This document shows, piece after piece, positions 17,304 through 26,718 of a DNA stretch of 64,000 bases. This stretch comes from Cryobacterium sp. (GTDB lineage Bacteria; Actinomycetota; Actinomycetes; Actinomycetales; Microbacteriaceae). Within the stretch, counting starts at the first letter, position 1. Every line of letters starts with the position of its first letter. Both the position numbers and the translations under genes were made by a program. The stretch is from the NCBI RefSeq assembly GCF_025463825.1, contig NZ_JAODBG010000119.1, positions 85,177 to 149,176 on the forward strand. The letters run 5' to 3'. The notes under the pieces were generated by a model. It saw only the letters and a program-made list of their open reading frames with translations. It did no database searches and was not told where the DNA came from.

Positions 17304-18204
17304 CCTGGCCGACGCCGCTTTCGCGGCTCGCTTCCACGACGTCGCCGACGCGGCCGCGCACACCGACGGGCACCGGCCCTTCAACGAACAGGCCCTGCTC
17401 GACGTGCGCTCGGGCCGCCGCCGGCCGCAGCTGCTGCTCGAGGGTGAAGACGCCGTCGGCGCCGCGATCCTGGGCGCCGGCGAGATCGACTTGGTCGTGC
17501 ATCCGCGCTACCGCCGGCGTGGGCACGCCACCGCCGCGCTCCGCCGCGTGTTCGAGGACGAGGGCGGCATGTCCGGCGACCTGACCGCCTGGGCGCACGG
17601 CGACCACCCCGGCGCCCGTGCCCTCGCCGACCGGTTCGGCTTCAGCGCCGCGCGCACCCTGCTGCAGCTGGAGCGGCCGCTCAGCGCCGCCGACGACTCC
17701 CCCGAGCTTCCGGCCGGCGTGGTCATCACGGCGTTCCGCCCCGCCACGGCCGGCGACCCCGGTGACGCCGCCGAATGGGTGCGGTTGAACGCCCTGATCT
17801 TCGCCGCGCATCCGGAACAGGGCGCCCTCACCGAGGCCGACCTGGCCGCCCGCCAGGACGAACCCTGGTTCGATGCCGGAGACCTGCTGCTGGCCCGGAC
17901 GAGCCGGCCGGACTCCGCGCCGGACGACGCCGCGCCCGGGCCGATCCTCGGCTACAACTGGCTCAAGATCGAACCCGGCTCATCGCTCGGTGAGATCTAC
18001 GTCCTCGGAGTGCACCCCGATTCCGCCGGCGCCGGCCTCGGCCGCGCCCTGATGCTGGCCGGCCTCGCCCGCCTGCGTGAGCGGGGCTGCACGGCCGTCG
18101 AACTGTATGTGGAGGCCGAGAGCACCGCCCCGGTGCGCCTGTATCGCAGCCTCGGATTCGCCGACCGTACGGTGGATGTGCAGTATCACCGCTGGCCTCG
18201 TTAA
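17278..18204 (+). CDS. mshD: mycothiol synthase MshD
   Basis: A 308-residue enzyme that acetylates Cys-GlcN-Ins, the last step in making mycothiol, the main actinobacterial thiol buffer. It has two tandem GNAT domains. The N-terminal one shows [19 protein letters not shown]. The active C-terminal one shows [20 protein letters not shown], with the acetyl-CoA loop, and [21 protein letters not shown]. The GTG start ([15 protein letters not shown]) lies inside the end of glnR, giving a 26-base overlap. The gene's TAA overlaps the first unit of a PHO box for ppk. Confidence 0.93.
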   Translation: MSFTLSAPDLADAAFAARFHDVADAAAHTDGHRPFNEQALLDVRSGRRRPQLLLEGEDAVGAAILGAGEIDLVVHPRYRRRGHATAALRRVFEDEGGMSGDLTAWAHGDHPGARALADRFGFSAARTLLQLERPLSAADDSPELPAGVVITAFRPATAGDPGDAAEWVRLNALIFAAHPEQGALTEADLAARQDEPWFDAGDLLLARTSRPDSAPDDAAPGPILGYNWLKIEPGSSLGEIYVLGVHPDSAGAGLGRALMLAGLARLRERGCTAVELYVEAESTAPVRLYRSLGFADRTVDVQYHRWPR

Positions 18205-18221
18205 GGTTCCGTTCACCGTGA
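18200..18221 (+). promoter_or_regulatory. PHO box upstream of ppk
   Basis: Two 11-base units, GTTAAGGTTCC and GTTCACCGTGA, stand in direct repeat, the second a perfect GTTCACC. The first unit is weaker (GTTAAGG) and overlaps the mshD stop codon. The ppk start is 39 bp downstream. Confidence 0.65.
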
Positions 18222-18260
18222 TCGTCGCGCCCGCTCGGCGCCGGGTGTCAAGATGGACAG

Positions 18261-20435
18261 ATGGACGGCGACAACATCCCAGGCACCTCAGGGCTCGAGA
18301 GCGAACTCGACGACGATTTTGACCCTCAGATCGGCAAAAACGATCCCGCACTCCCGATCGAGCGGTACCTCGACCGAGAGCTGAGCTGGCTGGCCTTCAA
18401 CCAGCGAGTGCTCGAGCTGGCCGAAGACCCAGCCCTGCCGGTCCTGGAGCGGGCGAACTTCCTGGCCATCTTCGCCAGCAACCTCGACGAGTTCTTCATG
18501 GTGCGGGTCGCCGGGCTCAAGCGCCGCATCCTGACCGGCCTGGCGGTGCCCACCAACGTGGGCCGCGCCCCGCAGGATGTGCTCACCGACATCTCGAAGG
18601 CCGCGCACGTGCTGCAGGACCGGCACGCGCACGCCTTCCAGGAGCTGGTGCGCCCGGCCCTGGCCGAACACGGCGTGGACATCGTCACCTGGGACAGCCT
18701 CTCCGACGTGGACCGCCGGTCGCTGCGCGGCTACTTCGGCAACCAGATCTTCCCGGTGCTGATGCCGTTGGCCGTCGACCCGGCGCACCCGTTCCCGTAC
18801 ATCTCCGGCCTCTCGCTCAACCTCGCCGTGCGGCTGCACAGCTCCAAGACCGGCAAGCAGGAATTCGCCCGGCTCAAGGTGCCCTCCATGCTGCCGCGCT
18901 TCGTGCGGGTGGACCGCACCGAGTCCGTCGACAAGGTGCGCTTCATCACCCTGGAAGACCTCATCGCCAACCACCTCGAGGATCTCTTCCCCGGCATGGA
19001 CATCCTCGAACACCACGTGTTCCGGGTCACCCGCAACGAGGACGTCGTCATCGAGGAAGACGACACCGAGAACCTGATCAAGGCCCTCGAGAAGGAGCTG
19101 CTGCGCCGCCGGTTCGGCCCGCCCATCCGCCTCGAGGTCACCGAGGACATGGACGAGGTGACGCTTGGACTGCTCGTGCGCGAGCTCGACGTCACCGAGC
19201 AGGAGGTCTACCGCCTGCCCGCACCGCTGGACCTCGGCGGGCTGTTCGATCTGCGCATCGACCGGCCGGACCTGCACTACACCAAGCACGTGCCCACCAC
19301 CGCGGCGCAGCTGCTCACCGGCGAACCCAACCAGGAATCCGATATCTTCCGGGCGATCAGCCGGGGCGACGTCCTGCTGCACCACCCGTACGAATCGTTC
19401 GCGACCAGCGTGCAGGCGTTCCTGGAGCAGGCCGCCGCCGACCCGAACGTGCTCGCCATCAAGCAGACCCTGTACCGCACCTCGGGCGACAGCCCGATCG
19501 TGGAGGCGCTGATCGCCGCCGCGGAGTCCGGCAAGCAGGTCTTGGCGCTGGTGGAGATCAAGGCCCGCTTCGACGAGCAGGCGAACATCTCCTGGGCACG
19601 CAAGCTCGAGAAGGCCGGCGTGCACGTGGTGTACGGCCTGGTCGGGCTGAAGACGCACTGCAAGCTCGCCCTCGTGGTGCGCTACGAGAAGGGCGTGCTG
19701 CGGCACTACAGCCACATCGGCACCGGCAACTACAACCCCAAGACCAGTCGCATCTACGAAGACATGGGGCTGTTGACGGCGGATGACCAGGTCGGCAAGG
19801 ACCTCACCCGGCTGTTCAACGAACTCTCCGGGTACGCCATCGAGAAGAAGTTCAAGCGCCTGCTGGTGGCGCCGCTGCACCTGCGGAAGGCGCTGCTCAA
19901 GCGCATCGCCGACGAGACCACGAACGCGCTGGCCGGCAAGCCCGCCGGCATCCGCATCAAGGTCAACTCGATGGTCGACGAGGACATCATCGACGCGCTC
20001 TACCGGGCCAGCCAGGCCGGGGTGCCCGTCGACGTGTGGGTGCGCGGCATCTGCAGCCTCAAGCCCGGCGTGCCCGGCCTGAGCGAGAACATCCGGGTGC
20101 GGTCGATCCTCGGCCGGTACCTCGAGCACTCGCGGATCTTCTGCTTCCACACCCTGGGCGAGACGCAGGTGTTCATCGGCAGCGCCGACATGATGCACCG
20201 CAACCTCGACCGCCGCGTCGAGGCTCTGGTGCGCCTCGTCGACCCGCGCCACCTCAACGAGGTGGATGCCCTCTTCACCCGGGCCATGGACGAGCGCACC
20301 TCGTCGTGGTGGCTGGACGGCAACGGCGAATGGACCCGGCACCACCTGGATGGTGACGGAGCGCCCCTCGACGACATGCAGAACCGGTTGATGCAGCAGA
20401 TCGGCCAGCGGAAGCGCCCGGTGAGCCGCCGATGA
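18261..20435 (+). CDS. ppk: polyphosphate kinase PPK1
   Basis: A 724-residue enzyme that reversibly makes polyphosphate from ATP. All four PPK1 domains are visible: the helical N domain ([22 protein letters not shown]), the head domain, and two C domains. The autophosphorylated His lies in [13 protein letters not shown], with a second His in [17 protein letters not shown]. It is about 30 residues longer than the E. coli enzyme owing to N- and C-terminal extensions, which is normal for actinobacteria. It follows a PHO box and overlaps mutT1 by four bases (ATGA), forming a two-gene operon. Confidence 0.97.
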   Translation: MDGDNIPGTSGLESELDDDFDPQIGKNDPALPIERYLDRELSWLAFNQRVLELAEDPALPVLERANFLAIFASNLDEFFMVRVAGLKRRILTGLAVPTNVGRAPQDVLTDISKAAHVLQDRHAHAFQELVRPALAEHGVDIVTWDSLSDVDRRSLRGYFGNQIFPVLMPLAVDPAHPFPYISGLSLNLAVRLHSSKTGKQEFARLKVPSMLPRFVRVDRTESVDKVRFITLEDLIANHLEDLFPGMDILEHHVFRVTRNEDVVIEEDDTENLIKALEKELLRRRFGPPIRLEVTEDMDEVTLGLLVRELDVTEQEVYRLPAPLDLGGLFDLRIDRPDLHYTKHVPTTAAQLLTGEPNQESDIFRAISRGDVLLHHPYESFATSVQAFLEQAAADPNVLAIKQTLYRTSGDSPIVEALIAAAESGKQVLALVEIKARFDEQANISWARKLEKAGVHVVYGLVGLKTHCKLALVVRYEKGVLRHYSHIGTGNYNPKTSRIYEDMGLLTADDQVGKDLTRLFNELSGYAIEKKFKRLLVAPLHLRKALLKRIADETTNALAGKPAGIRIKVNSMVDEDIIDALYRASQAGVPVDVWVRGICSLKPGVPGLSENIRVRSILGRYLEHSRIFCFHTLGETQVFIGSADMMHRNLDRRVEALVRLVDPRHLNEVDALFTRAMDERTSSWWLDGNGEWTRHHLDGDGAPLDDMQNRLMQQIGQRKRPVSRR

Positions 20436-21373
20436 CCGACACTGCCACCGTTTACGCGGCCGGTGCGGTCCTGTGGCGGCTCATCGACGGCAAGATGCAC
20501 GTGCTGCTGATCCACCGCACCGTGCACGGCGACATCACCATCCCCAAGGGCAAGGTCGACCCCGGCGAGACCCTGCCGATCACGGCGGTGCGGGAGATCA
20601 AGGAGGAGACCGGCCTGGCCATCGCGCTCGGGGTGCCGCTCGGCGTCTCCGAGTACCCGATGCCCAACGGCAAAACCAAGGTTGTGCACTACTGGGCGGC
20701 GGAGGTGCTGCCCGAGCACATCCTGCACTCCACCTTCGTGCCCAACGGCGAGGTCGCCGCCCTCGAATGGGTCACCATCAAGAAGGCCAGGACGTACCTC
20801 AGCTACGCGCCGGACGTGGAGATCATCGACGCCTTCGCCGGGCTGGTGACCCAGGGCATCACCCGCACCTTCGCCATCATCGCGCTGCGGCACGCCAAGG
20901 CCACCCCGCCGCACGACTGGTCCGGCCCCGACGCCACCCGTCCGCTCAGCGAACGGGGGGTGGCGCAGGCCGCCGCGCTGGTGGGCACGGTCAGCGCGTG
21001 GCGGCCGCAACGGATCTTCGCCAGTACCGCCACCCGGTGCGTCACCACGGTGGCGCCGCTGTCCGCGTCGACCGGGGTGCCGTTCAAACGCACCGACCTG
21101 ATCAGCCAGGACGCCTGGGAGGAAGGCACCTCCGATGTGCGGCACGCCGTGGGCAAGCGTATCCGCGCCCGCAAGACCGCGGTGCTGTGCAGCCACGGAC
21201 CGGTGCTGCCCGACATCCTGCGGGAGATCGCCCTGGCGACGGGCTCCCCGGTGACGCACCGGCTCTCCAACGCCGCCGTGCTGGCGCCCAGCGGGTTCTC
21301 GGTCGTGCATCTCTCCAGCGACAATCCGAGTGCGGGGATCCTGGCGATCGAGAGCCACCCGCCGCGCCTATAG
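20432..21373 (+). CDS. mutT1: MutT1-like Nudix hydrolase with histidine-phosphatase domain
   Basis: A 313-residue two-domain enzyme. The Nudix box spans residues 40-62 ([10 protein letters not shown] then REIKEETGL). The C-terminal half is a histidine phosphatase with LRHAKA at 152-157 (H154) and a second His in LCSHGPVLP. This fusion matches mycobacterial MutT1, which converts 8-oxo-GTP/dGTP and can cleave diadenosine polyphosphates. Coupling to ppk by a four-base overlap suggests shared control with polyphosphate synthesis, perhaps to clear damaged or di-nucleotides under stress. Confidence 0.9.
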   Translation: MTDTATVYAAGAVLWRLIDGKMHVLLIHRTVHGDITIPKGKVDPGETLPITAVREIKEETGLAIALGVPLGVSEYPMPNGKTKVVHYWAAEVLPEHILHSTFVPNGEVAALEWVTIKKARTYLSYAPDVEIIDAFAGLVTQGITRTFAIIALRHAKATPPHDWSGPDATRPLSERGVAQAAALVGTVSAWRPQRIFASTATRCVTTVAPLSASTGVPFKRTDLISQDAWEEGTSDVRHAVGKRIRARKTAVLCSHGPVLPDILREIALATGSPVTHRLSNAAVLAPSGFSVVHLSSDNPSAGILAIESHPPRL

Positions 21374-21393
21374 CCCGCCCCTGCCCTCCCCCG

Positions 21394-21423
21394 ACGCCCG
21401 CACTCCGACCGGACTGCGGGCGT
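21394..21423 (+). terminator. terminator after ppk-mutT1
   Basis: ACGCCCGCACTCC pairs with GGACTGCGGGCGT (one mismatch) across a 4-base loop, 20 bases past the stop. A short TTG tail follows. Confidence 0.75.
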
Positions 21424-21452
21424 TGTCGTGTGCGCACCAACCGTCGGCATCC

Positions 21453-21474
21453 GTTTACCTGCCGTTCACCCAGG
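21453..21474 (+). promoter_or_regulatory. PHO box upstream of pstS
   Basis: Two exact direct repeats, GTTTACCTGCC and GTTCACCCAGG, match the 11-base PHO-box unit. A further GTTAACC lies at 21487. The 14-base junction ACCTGCCGTTNACC is shared with the phoU box. The pstS start is 115 bp downstream. Confidence 0.85.
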
Positions 21475-21589
21475 AGGGGGAGTGTCGTTAACCACAAGGA
21501 ATAGCGTCTGTCGAGGGCCAGCACCGGCCCGAAGTTCGCAGGGTTCTCCTGTGATCGCATTCCCTGTAGTTGACCTGAAAAGGATCCTT

Positions 21590-22690
21590 GTGAATCTCAT
21601 GCGTTATGGCCGCCCGGCGGTCATTGCCATTGCCGTAGCACTCGTTCTCTCCTCCTGCGCGTCGAACGAGGGGGGCGCCAGCACGTCCACCGCCGGTGCC
21701 GCAGCTGAGACCGCCGTCGCCGGCACCATCAACGTCGCGGGCGCGTCCTCGCAGGGCTCCGCGCAGGAAGCGTGGATCTCCGCGTTCCAGACCGCCAACC
21801 CCGACGTCACCATCAACTACGACCCGTCGGGCTCCGGCGCCGGCCGCGAGACCTTCATCGCCGGCGGCACCGACTTCGCCGGTTCGGACTCCTACCTCAG
21901 CGACGAAGAACTCGCCGGCACCTTCGCAGCCTGCGCGCCCGACACCCTCGCCGTGGACCTGCCGGTCTACATCTCCCCGATCGCCGTCATCTTCAACGTC
22001 GAGGGCGTCACCGACCTCAACCTGGATGCCGACACGCTCGCCAAGATCTTCACCGGCGCCATCACCACCTGGAACGACCCGGCCATCGCGGCGCTGAACG
22101 AGGACGCCACCCTGCCGGCCACCGCGATCACCGCCGTGCACCGCTCGGACGACTCCGGCACCACCAAGAACTTCGCCGACTACCTCTTCCAGGCCGCACC
22201 CGACGTGTGGACCGAGAAGCCGGCCGACCCCTTCCCGTACCAGACCGGTGAGGGCGCCCAGGGCACCTCCGGTGTCGTCGACGCCGTCACCAACGGCACC
22301 GGCACCATCGGCTACGCCGACGCGTCGCGCGCCGGTGACCTCGGTGTCGCCAAGATCAAGGTCGGCGAAGAATTCGTCGAGTACACGGCCGAGGCCGCTG
22401 CCGCCGTCGTCGACGGTTCGCCGCTGGTCGAGGGCCGCGCCGACAACGACCTGGCGATCAAGCTGGACCGCCTCACCACCGACGCGACCCACTACCCGCT
22501 CGTGCTCGTGAGCTACGCGCTCGTCTGCACCGAATACGCCGACGCCGAGCAGGGCACCCTGGTCAAGGAGTACGTCAGCTACATGGCCAGCGAGGCCGGC
22601 CAGGAGGAGGCTGCGGCATCCGCCGGCGCCGCCCCGCTGTCCGCCGACCTGCAGGCCAAGGTCGCCGCGGTCCTCGAGACCGTCAAGTAA
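21590..22690 (+). CDS. pstS: phosphate-binding lipoprotein PstS
   Basis: A 366-residue extracellular phosphate receptor. The signal peptide ends in the lipobox LSSC (ALVLSSCASNEGG), so the protein is anchored to the membrane. Phosphate-binding motifs include GASSQGSAQEAWI, DPSGSGAGRETF, FAGSDSYLSDEE and HRSDDSGTTKNFADYL. I chose the GTG at 21590, which has AAAGGA five bases upstream, over the ATG three codons later. It heads pstSCAB and follows a PHO box, so strong induction under phosphate starvation is expected. Confidence 0.96.
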   Translation: MNLMRYGRPAVIAIAVALVLSSCASNEGGASTSTAGAAAETAVAGTINVAGASSQGSAQEAWISAFQTANPDVTINYDPSGSGAGRETFIAGGTDFAGSDSYLSDEELAGTFAACAPDTLAVDLPVYISPIAVIFNVEGVTDLNLDADTLAKIFTGAITTWNDPAIAALNEDATLPATAITAVHRSDDSGTTKNFADYLFQAAPDVWTEKPADPFPYQTGEGAQGTSGVVDAVTNGTGTIGYADASRAGDLGVAKIKVGEEFVEYTAEAAAAVVDGSPLVEGRADNDLAIKLDRLTTDATHYPLVLVSYALVCTEYADAEQGTLVKEYVSYMASEAGQEEAAASAGAAPLSADLQAKVAAVLETVK

Positions 22691-22709
22691 ACATCCGCTG
22701 AGCCTCACG

Positions 22710-22774
22710 CCTCAGTAACACTGCCCGGCAGGGCGGCCGCGTTGCACGCGGTCGCCCGGTCGGGCACACTGAGG
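22710..22774 (+). promoter_or_regulatory. long hairpin between pstS and pstC
   Basis: An imperfect 20-bp stem (22723-22742 with 22746-22765, 3-base loop) is extended outward by CCTCAGT / ACTGAGG. Hairpins after the binding-protein gene usually stabilise its mRNA and reduce readthrough into the permease genes; that role is inferred here. Confidence 0.65.
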
Positions 22775-22841
22775 CTTGGGGTCTGGCCCACGAACCACCC
22801 TTTTACCGGTACCACCTCACCCCTCCAGGGAGACGCTCGGA

Positions 22842-23786
22842 ATGACGACCGCAGTTGACCGTATTGCGATCAAGGCCAAGGAACGACCGGGCGACCGTAT
22901 CTTCTCCACCGCAACGGTGGTCGCCGGAAGCCTGATCCTGGCCGTGCTCGCCGCGGTCGCCTTGTTCTTGTTCGTGCAGAGCATTCCCGCCTTCGTGGCC
23001 CCGGCGGATGCCTTCAAGGGTGACTTCACCAACTTTTGGTCCTACGTGGCACCGCTGGCGTTCGGCACGGTCTGGTCGGCCTTCCTGGCCCTCCTGATGG
23101 CCGTGCCGGTGGCCATCGCCGTGGCCCTGTTCATCTCGCACTACGCCCCGCGGAAGCTCGCGCAGGGCCTGGGCTACCTCATCGACCTGCTCGCCGCCGT
23201 GCCGTCCGTGGTCTTCGGCCTGTGGGGTATCGGTGTCCTCGCCCCCCTGGTGCAGCCGTTCTACGCCAGCCTGGTCGACTGGTTCGGCTGGTTCCCGCTG
23301 TTCGCCGGCCCGGTGTCCGGAACCGGCCGCACCATCCTCACCGTCGCGATCGTGCTGGCCGTGATGGTGCTGCCGATCATCACCGCCATCTGCCGGGAAA
23401 TCTTCCTGCAGACGCCGGTGCTGTACGAAGAAGCGTCGCTGGCGCTCGGCGCCACCCGCTGGGAAATGATCACCATGGCCGTGCTCCCGTTCGGCCGCGC
23501 CGGCATCATCTCCGCCGCGATGCTGGGCCTCGGCCGGGCTCTGGGCGAGACCATGGCCGTGGCCATGGTGCTCTCCCCCAACCCACAGGTGATCTTCCAG
23601 CTGCTCACCTCGCAGAACTCCAACACCATCGCCGCGAACATCGCACTGAACTTCCCCGAGGCGCACGGCGTCGGGGTCAACATCCTGCTGGCCACCGGCC
23701 TCGTGCTCTTCGTCATCACGCTGATCGTGAACATGATCGCCCGCGTGATCATCAACCGCCGCAAGGCCTTCTCTGGAGCGAATTGA
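22842..23786 (+). CDS. pstC: phosphate ABC transporter permease PstC
   Basis: A 314-residue permease with six membrane segments. The permease EAA loop that contacts PstB is visible as EEASLALGATRWEMITMAVLP (about residues 197-217, G in the expected place). LIDLLAAVPSVVFGLWGI and LGRALGETMAVAMVL are family hallmarks. The ATG at 22842 has AGGGAGA upstream. It is joined to pstA by a one-base overlap (TGATG). Confidence 0.95.
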   Translation: MTTAVDRIAIKAKERPGDRIFSTATVVAGSLILAVLAAVALFLFVQSIPAFVAPADAFKGDFTNFWSYVAPLAFGTVWSAFLALLMAVPVAIAVALFISHYAPRKLAQGLGYLIDLLAAVPSVVFGLWGIGVLAPLVQPFYASLVDWFGWFPLFAGPVSGTGRTILTVAIVLAVMVLPIITAICREIFLQTPVLYEEASLALGATRWEMITMAVLPFGRAGIISAAMLGLGRALGETMAVAMVLSPNPQVIFQLLTSQNSNTIAANIALNFPEAHGVGVNILLATGLVLFVITLIVNMIARVIINRRKAFSGAN

Positions 23787-24874
23787 TGAGCACCATGACC
23801 GTCTCGGCTCCCGTCACGAACTCCCTCACCGCCGGCAAGCTGCCCAAGAACTCCCCGCTGATCGTGCTCGCCGCCAGCTGGGTCGTCGCGGCAGCATTCT
23901 TCGCGGTGATCTTCCTTGCCGGCGCCACCGAGACCTTCAACTGGGCCGGTGCGCTGTTCTTCGGTACCGTGCTGCACTGCGTGGCCCTGTTCCTGTTCTC
24001 CTACTTCGTGGAGGGCGTCCGCCGGGCCAAGGACCGCTTGGTCACGGCGCTGGTCACCATCGCCTTCGTGGTGGCGCTGATCCCGCTGATCTCCCTGGTG
24101 GGCACCACCGTGGTCAACGGCCTGCCCGCCTTCCTCACCCCGAGCTTCTTCACCGAATCCCAGCGCAACGTCGTCGGCGCCGGCGGCGGGGCACTGCACG
24201 CCATCGTCGGCACCCTCTTCGTCACCGGCCTGGCCACCCTGATCTCGGTGCCGATCGGCCTGCTCACCGCGATCTACCTCACCGAATACGGCCGTGGCCG
24301 GCTCGCCCGCGGCATCACCTTCTTCGTCGACGTGATGACCGGCATCCCCTCGATCGTGGCCGGCCTGTTCGCCTACGCGCTGTTCTCGCTCCTGTTCGAC
24401 GACCCGGGCATCCGGTTCGGCTTCGGCGGCTCGGTGGCGCTCTCGGTGCTGATGATCCCCGTGGTGGTGCGCTCCAGCGAGGAAATGCTCAAGCTCGTGC
24501 CCAACGAGCTGCGGGAGGCCGCGTACGCCCTCGGCGTGCCCAAGTGGCTGACCATCGTGAAGGTGGTGCTGCCCACCTCGCTGGCCGGCATCGTCACCGG
24601 CGTGATGATCTCCATCTCCCGCGTGATCGGCGAGACCGCCCCGCTGCTGATCATCGCCGGCTTCACCGCCAGCATGAACTATGACCTGTTCAGCGAACGG
24701 ATGATGACCCTCCCGGTGTTCGTGTACAACCAGTACGCCAGCCAGGGCGCCGACTCGCAGGCGTACATCGACCGGGCCTGGGCCGGGGCGCTCACCCTCA
24801 TCGTGATCGTGATGCTGCTCAACCTGGTGGCCCGCCTGGTCGCCCGCACCTTCTCCCCCAAACTCGGCCGCTGA
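23786..24874 (+). CDS. pstA: phosphate ABC transporter permease PstA
   Basis: A 362-residue permease partner of PstC. An N-terminal part with three hydrophobic segments (about 22-120) precedes the canonical permease core, so the protein is longer than E. coli PstA, as common in actinobacteria. The core has FFVDVMTGIPSIVAGLFAY, an EAA loop (LREAAYALGVPKWLTIVKVVLP) and SRVIGETAPLLIIAGF. The start is the ATG overlapping the pstC stop, with GGAG nine bases upstream. Confidence 0.94.
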   Translation: MSTMTVSAPVTNSLTAGKLPKNSPLIVLAASWVVAAAFFAVIFLAGATETFNWAGALFFGTVLHCVALFLFSYFVEGVRRAKDRLVTALVTIAFVVALIPLISLVGTTVVNGLPAFLTPSFFTESQRNVVGAGGGALHAIVGTLFVTGLATLISVPIGLLTAIYLTEYGRGRLARGITFFVDVMTGIPSIVAGLFAYALFSLLFDDPGIRFGFGGSVALSVLMIPVVVRSSEEMLKLVPNELREAAYALGVPKWLTIVKVVLPTSLAGIVTGVMISISRVIGETAPLLIIAGFTASMNYDLFSERMMTLPVFVYNQYASQGADSQAYIDRAWAGALTLIVIVMLLNLVARLVARTFSPKLGR

Positions 24875-24922
24875 CGCCGCCTCCGCCCCAGATCTCCTGC
24901 TTTCCCAGATTCGAAGGAACCC

Positions 24923-25702
24923 ATGTCCAAGCGCATTGAAGTCAACGACCTCGACGTCTACTACAGCAAATTCCTCGCCGTCGAAGGCGTATCGCTGACC
25001 ATCGAACCGCGCACAGTGACCGCGCTGATCGGCCCCAGCGGCTGCGGCAAGTCCACGTTCCTGCGCACCCTCAACCGCATGCACGAGGTCATCCCCGGCG
25101 CCCACGTGGACGGCGAGGTACTCATCGACGGCAACAACCTGTACGGCCCGGGCGTCGACCCGGTGCTCGTGCGCCGGCAGGTCGGCATGGTGTTCCAGCG
25201 GCCCAACCCGTTCCCCACCATGTCGATCGGCGACAATGTGCTCGCCGGCGTCAAGCTCAACAACCGGCGGATGCCCAAGAACGACGCCGACGCGCTCATC
25301 GAGAAGTCGCTGCAGGGCGCCAACCTGTGGAACGAGGTGAAGGACCGCCTGGACAAGCCAGGGTCGAGCCTGTCCGGCGGCCAGCAGCAGCGCCTCTGCA
25401 TCGCCCGCGCCATCGCCGTGCAGCCCGACGTGATCCTGATGGACGAGCCCTGCTCTGCCCTTGACCCGATCTCCACCCTCGCGATCGAGGACCTCATCGA
25501 GGAGATGAAGACCGACTACACGATCGTCATCGTCACGCACAACATGCAGCAGGCCTCCCGGGTCTCCGACCGCACCGCGTTCTTCAACATCGCGGGCACC
25601 GGCAAGCCGGGCAAGCTCATCGAGTACGACGACACCACGACGATCTTCTCCAACCCCACCGTGCAGGCCACCGAAGACTACGTCTCCGGCCGCTTCGGCT
25701 AA
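24923..25702 (+). CDS. pstB: phosphate ABC transporter ATPase PstB
   Basis: A 259-residue ATPase that drives phosphate import and takes part in signalling to SenX3 through PhoU. Walker A is GPSGCGKST at 37-45, the signature LSGGQ at 150-154 and Walker B ILMDEP at 171-176; [18 protein letters not shown] is the switch region typical of PstB. GAAGGA lies before the ATG. It is the last gene of the operon and ends at a convergent repeat that can fold as a terminator. Confidence 0.96.
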   Translation: MSKRIEVNDLDVYYSKFLAVEGVSLTIEPRTVTALIGPSGCGKSTFLRTLNRMHEVIPGAHVDGEVLIDGNNLYGPGVDPVLVRRQVGMVFQRPNPFPTMSIGDNVLAGVKLNNRRMPKNDADALIEKSLQGANLWNEVKDRLDKPGSSLSGGQQQRLCIARAIAVQPDVILMDEPCSALDPISTLAIEDLIEEMKTDYTIVIVTHNMQQASRVSDRTAFFNIAGTGKPGKLIEYDDTTTIFSNPTVQATEDYVSGRFG

Positions 25703-25712
25703 CCCGCACCAC

Positions 25713-25776
25713 CTCGCGAGAGCGGCCTGACGGTCACCTCACATCGGCGAAGCGGCCACACCGCCGCTCTCGCGGG
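25713..25776. repeat. palindromic repeat family C, copy 1
   Basis: CTCGCGAGAGCGG at the left end pairs with CCGCTCTCGCGGG at the right end (12 of 13). The right 32 bases match 32031-32062 at 27 positions. It lies between convergent pstB and pabC and may terminate both. Confidence 0.75.
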
Positions 25777-25780
25777 CCCG

Positions 25781-26671
25781 TCAGGACCCGGTGCGGGCCA
25801 GCAGGGACGCGTTCAGGGCGCGTGTGAGCTCGGTGTCGTGCGGGAACTCCTCGCCGTCCAGGGCGGTCACGGCGACCGCCAGGCGCACGCTGGAGACCAG
25901 CCACGCCGCATCCGCCGCCCGCAGCTCGTCGACGGTGATGTCGCGGTACTCCACGCTCTCGCCGTGGGCGGTGAGGTACTCGAACACGCTCTGCTGGGTC
26001 GTGCCGTGCAGGATCGCGCCACTGGGCGCCGGGGTGACATAGCGACCGTCGATGCGCAGGATCACGCTGGAGGTGGGGCCCTCCATGACGTAGCCGTCGT
26101 GGGTGAGGAAGATGGTGTCGTCTGCACCGCGGCGCTGGGCCTCGCGCAGGGCGGCCATGTTGATGGCGTAGCTGAGCGTCTTTGCACCCATCAGCAGCCA
26201 CGGCGCCTGCTCGGCCACCCCGCGTGGGTAGCCGCGGTCGAGGGTGATCACCCTGATGCCCCCCTCGCGTACGGCGGTGAAGTCGGCCGCGCGGGTGGCG
26301 TGCAGCCAGGCGGTGGGCGCCGGGCCGTGCTCGACCCCGCGGCTGAGCACGAACTTGAGCGCCAGTTCACCCTCGCCGGGGATGCGCGCCACGGCATACG
26401 CGATCGCCGCCCGCCACTGGGCGGGGTTGGGCACCGGCAGGTCGCAGATCTGCGCCGAGTTGATCAGCCGGCTGAGGTGCGGCTCGACCTCCTGCGGATG
26501 CCCGTTGACCACGCTGAGGGTCTCGAAGATGCCGTCGCCGCGTTGGGTGCTCAGCTCGGCCACTCGCAGCGCCGGGGCGCCGGAATCGATCTCGTGGAAC
26601 GTGTCGACGAAGTCGGTGCGGGTGGAGTCGGCCGGCTCCGGGTCGATGAGCAGCGTGAAAGGCAAGGTCAT
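25781..26671 (-). CDS. pabC: aminodeoxychorismate lyase / class IV aminotransferase
   Basis: A 296-residue PLP enzyme. The cofactor Lys is K164 in LLMGAKTLSYAINM; family motifs include QRGDGIFETLSVVNG, LTHDGYVMEGPTSSVI and ILHGTTQQSVFEYL. The substrate loops fit PabC, which releases 4-aminobenzoate for folate synthesis, better than branched-chain aminotransferase, but a D-amino-acid or branched-chain aminotransferase remains possible. It stands between the pst operon and rskA. Confidence 0.82.
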   Translation of the reverse strand: MTLPFTLLIDPEPADSTRTDFVDTFHEIDSGAPALRVAELSTQRGDGIFETLSVVNGHPQEVEPHLSRLINSAQICDLPVPNPAQWRAAIAYAVARIPGEGELALKFVLSRGVEHGPAPTAWLHATRAADFTAVREGGIRVITLDRGYPRGVAEQAPWLLMGAKTLSYAINMAALREAQRRGADDTIFLTHDGYVMEGPTSSVILRIDGRYVTPAPSGAILHGTTQQSVFEYLTAHGESVEYRDITVDELRAADAAWLVSSVRLAVAVTALDGEEFPHDTELTRALNASLLARTGS

Positions 26672-26718
26672 GTACCGAGACTACCCATCCGTCCCGGACG
26701 TGCCCGGAGCGACGCGGG

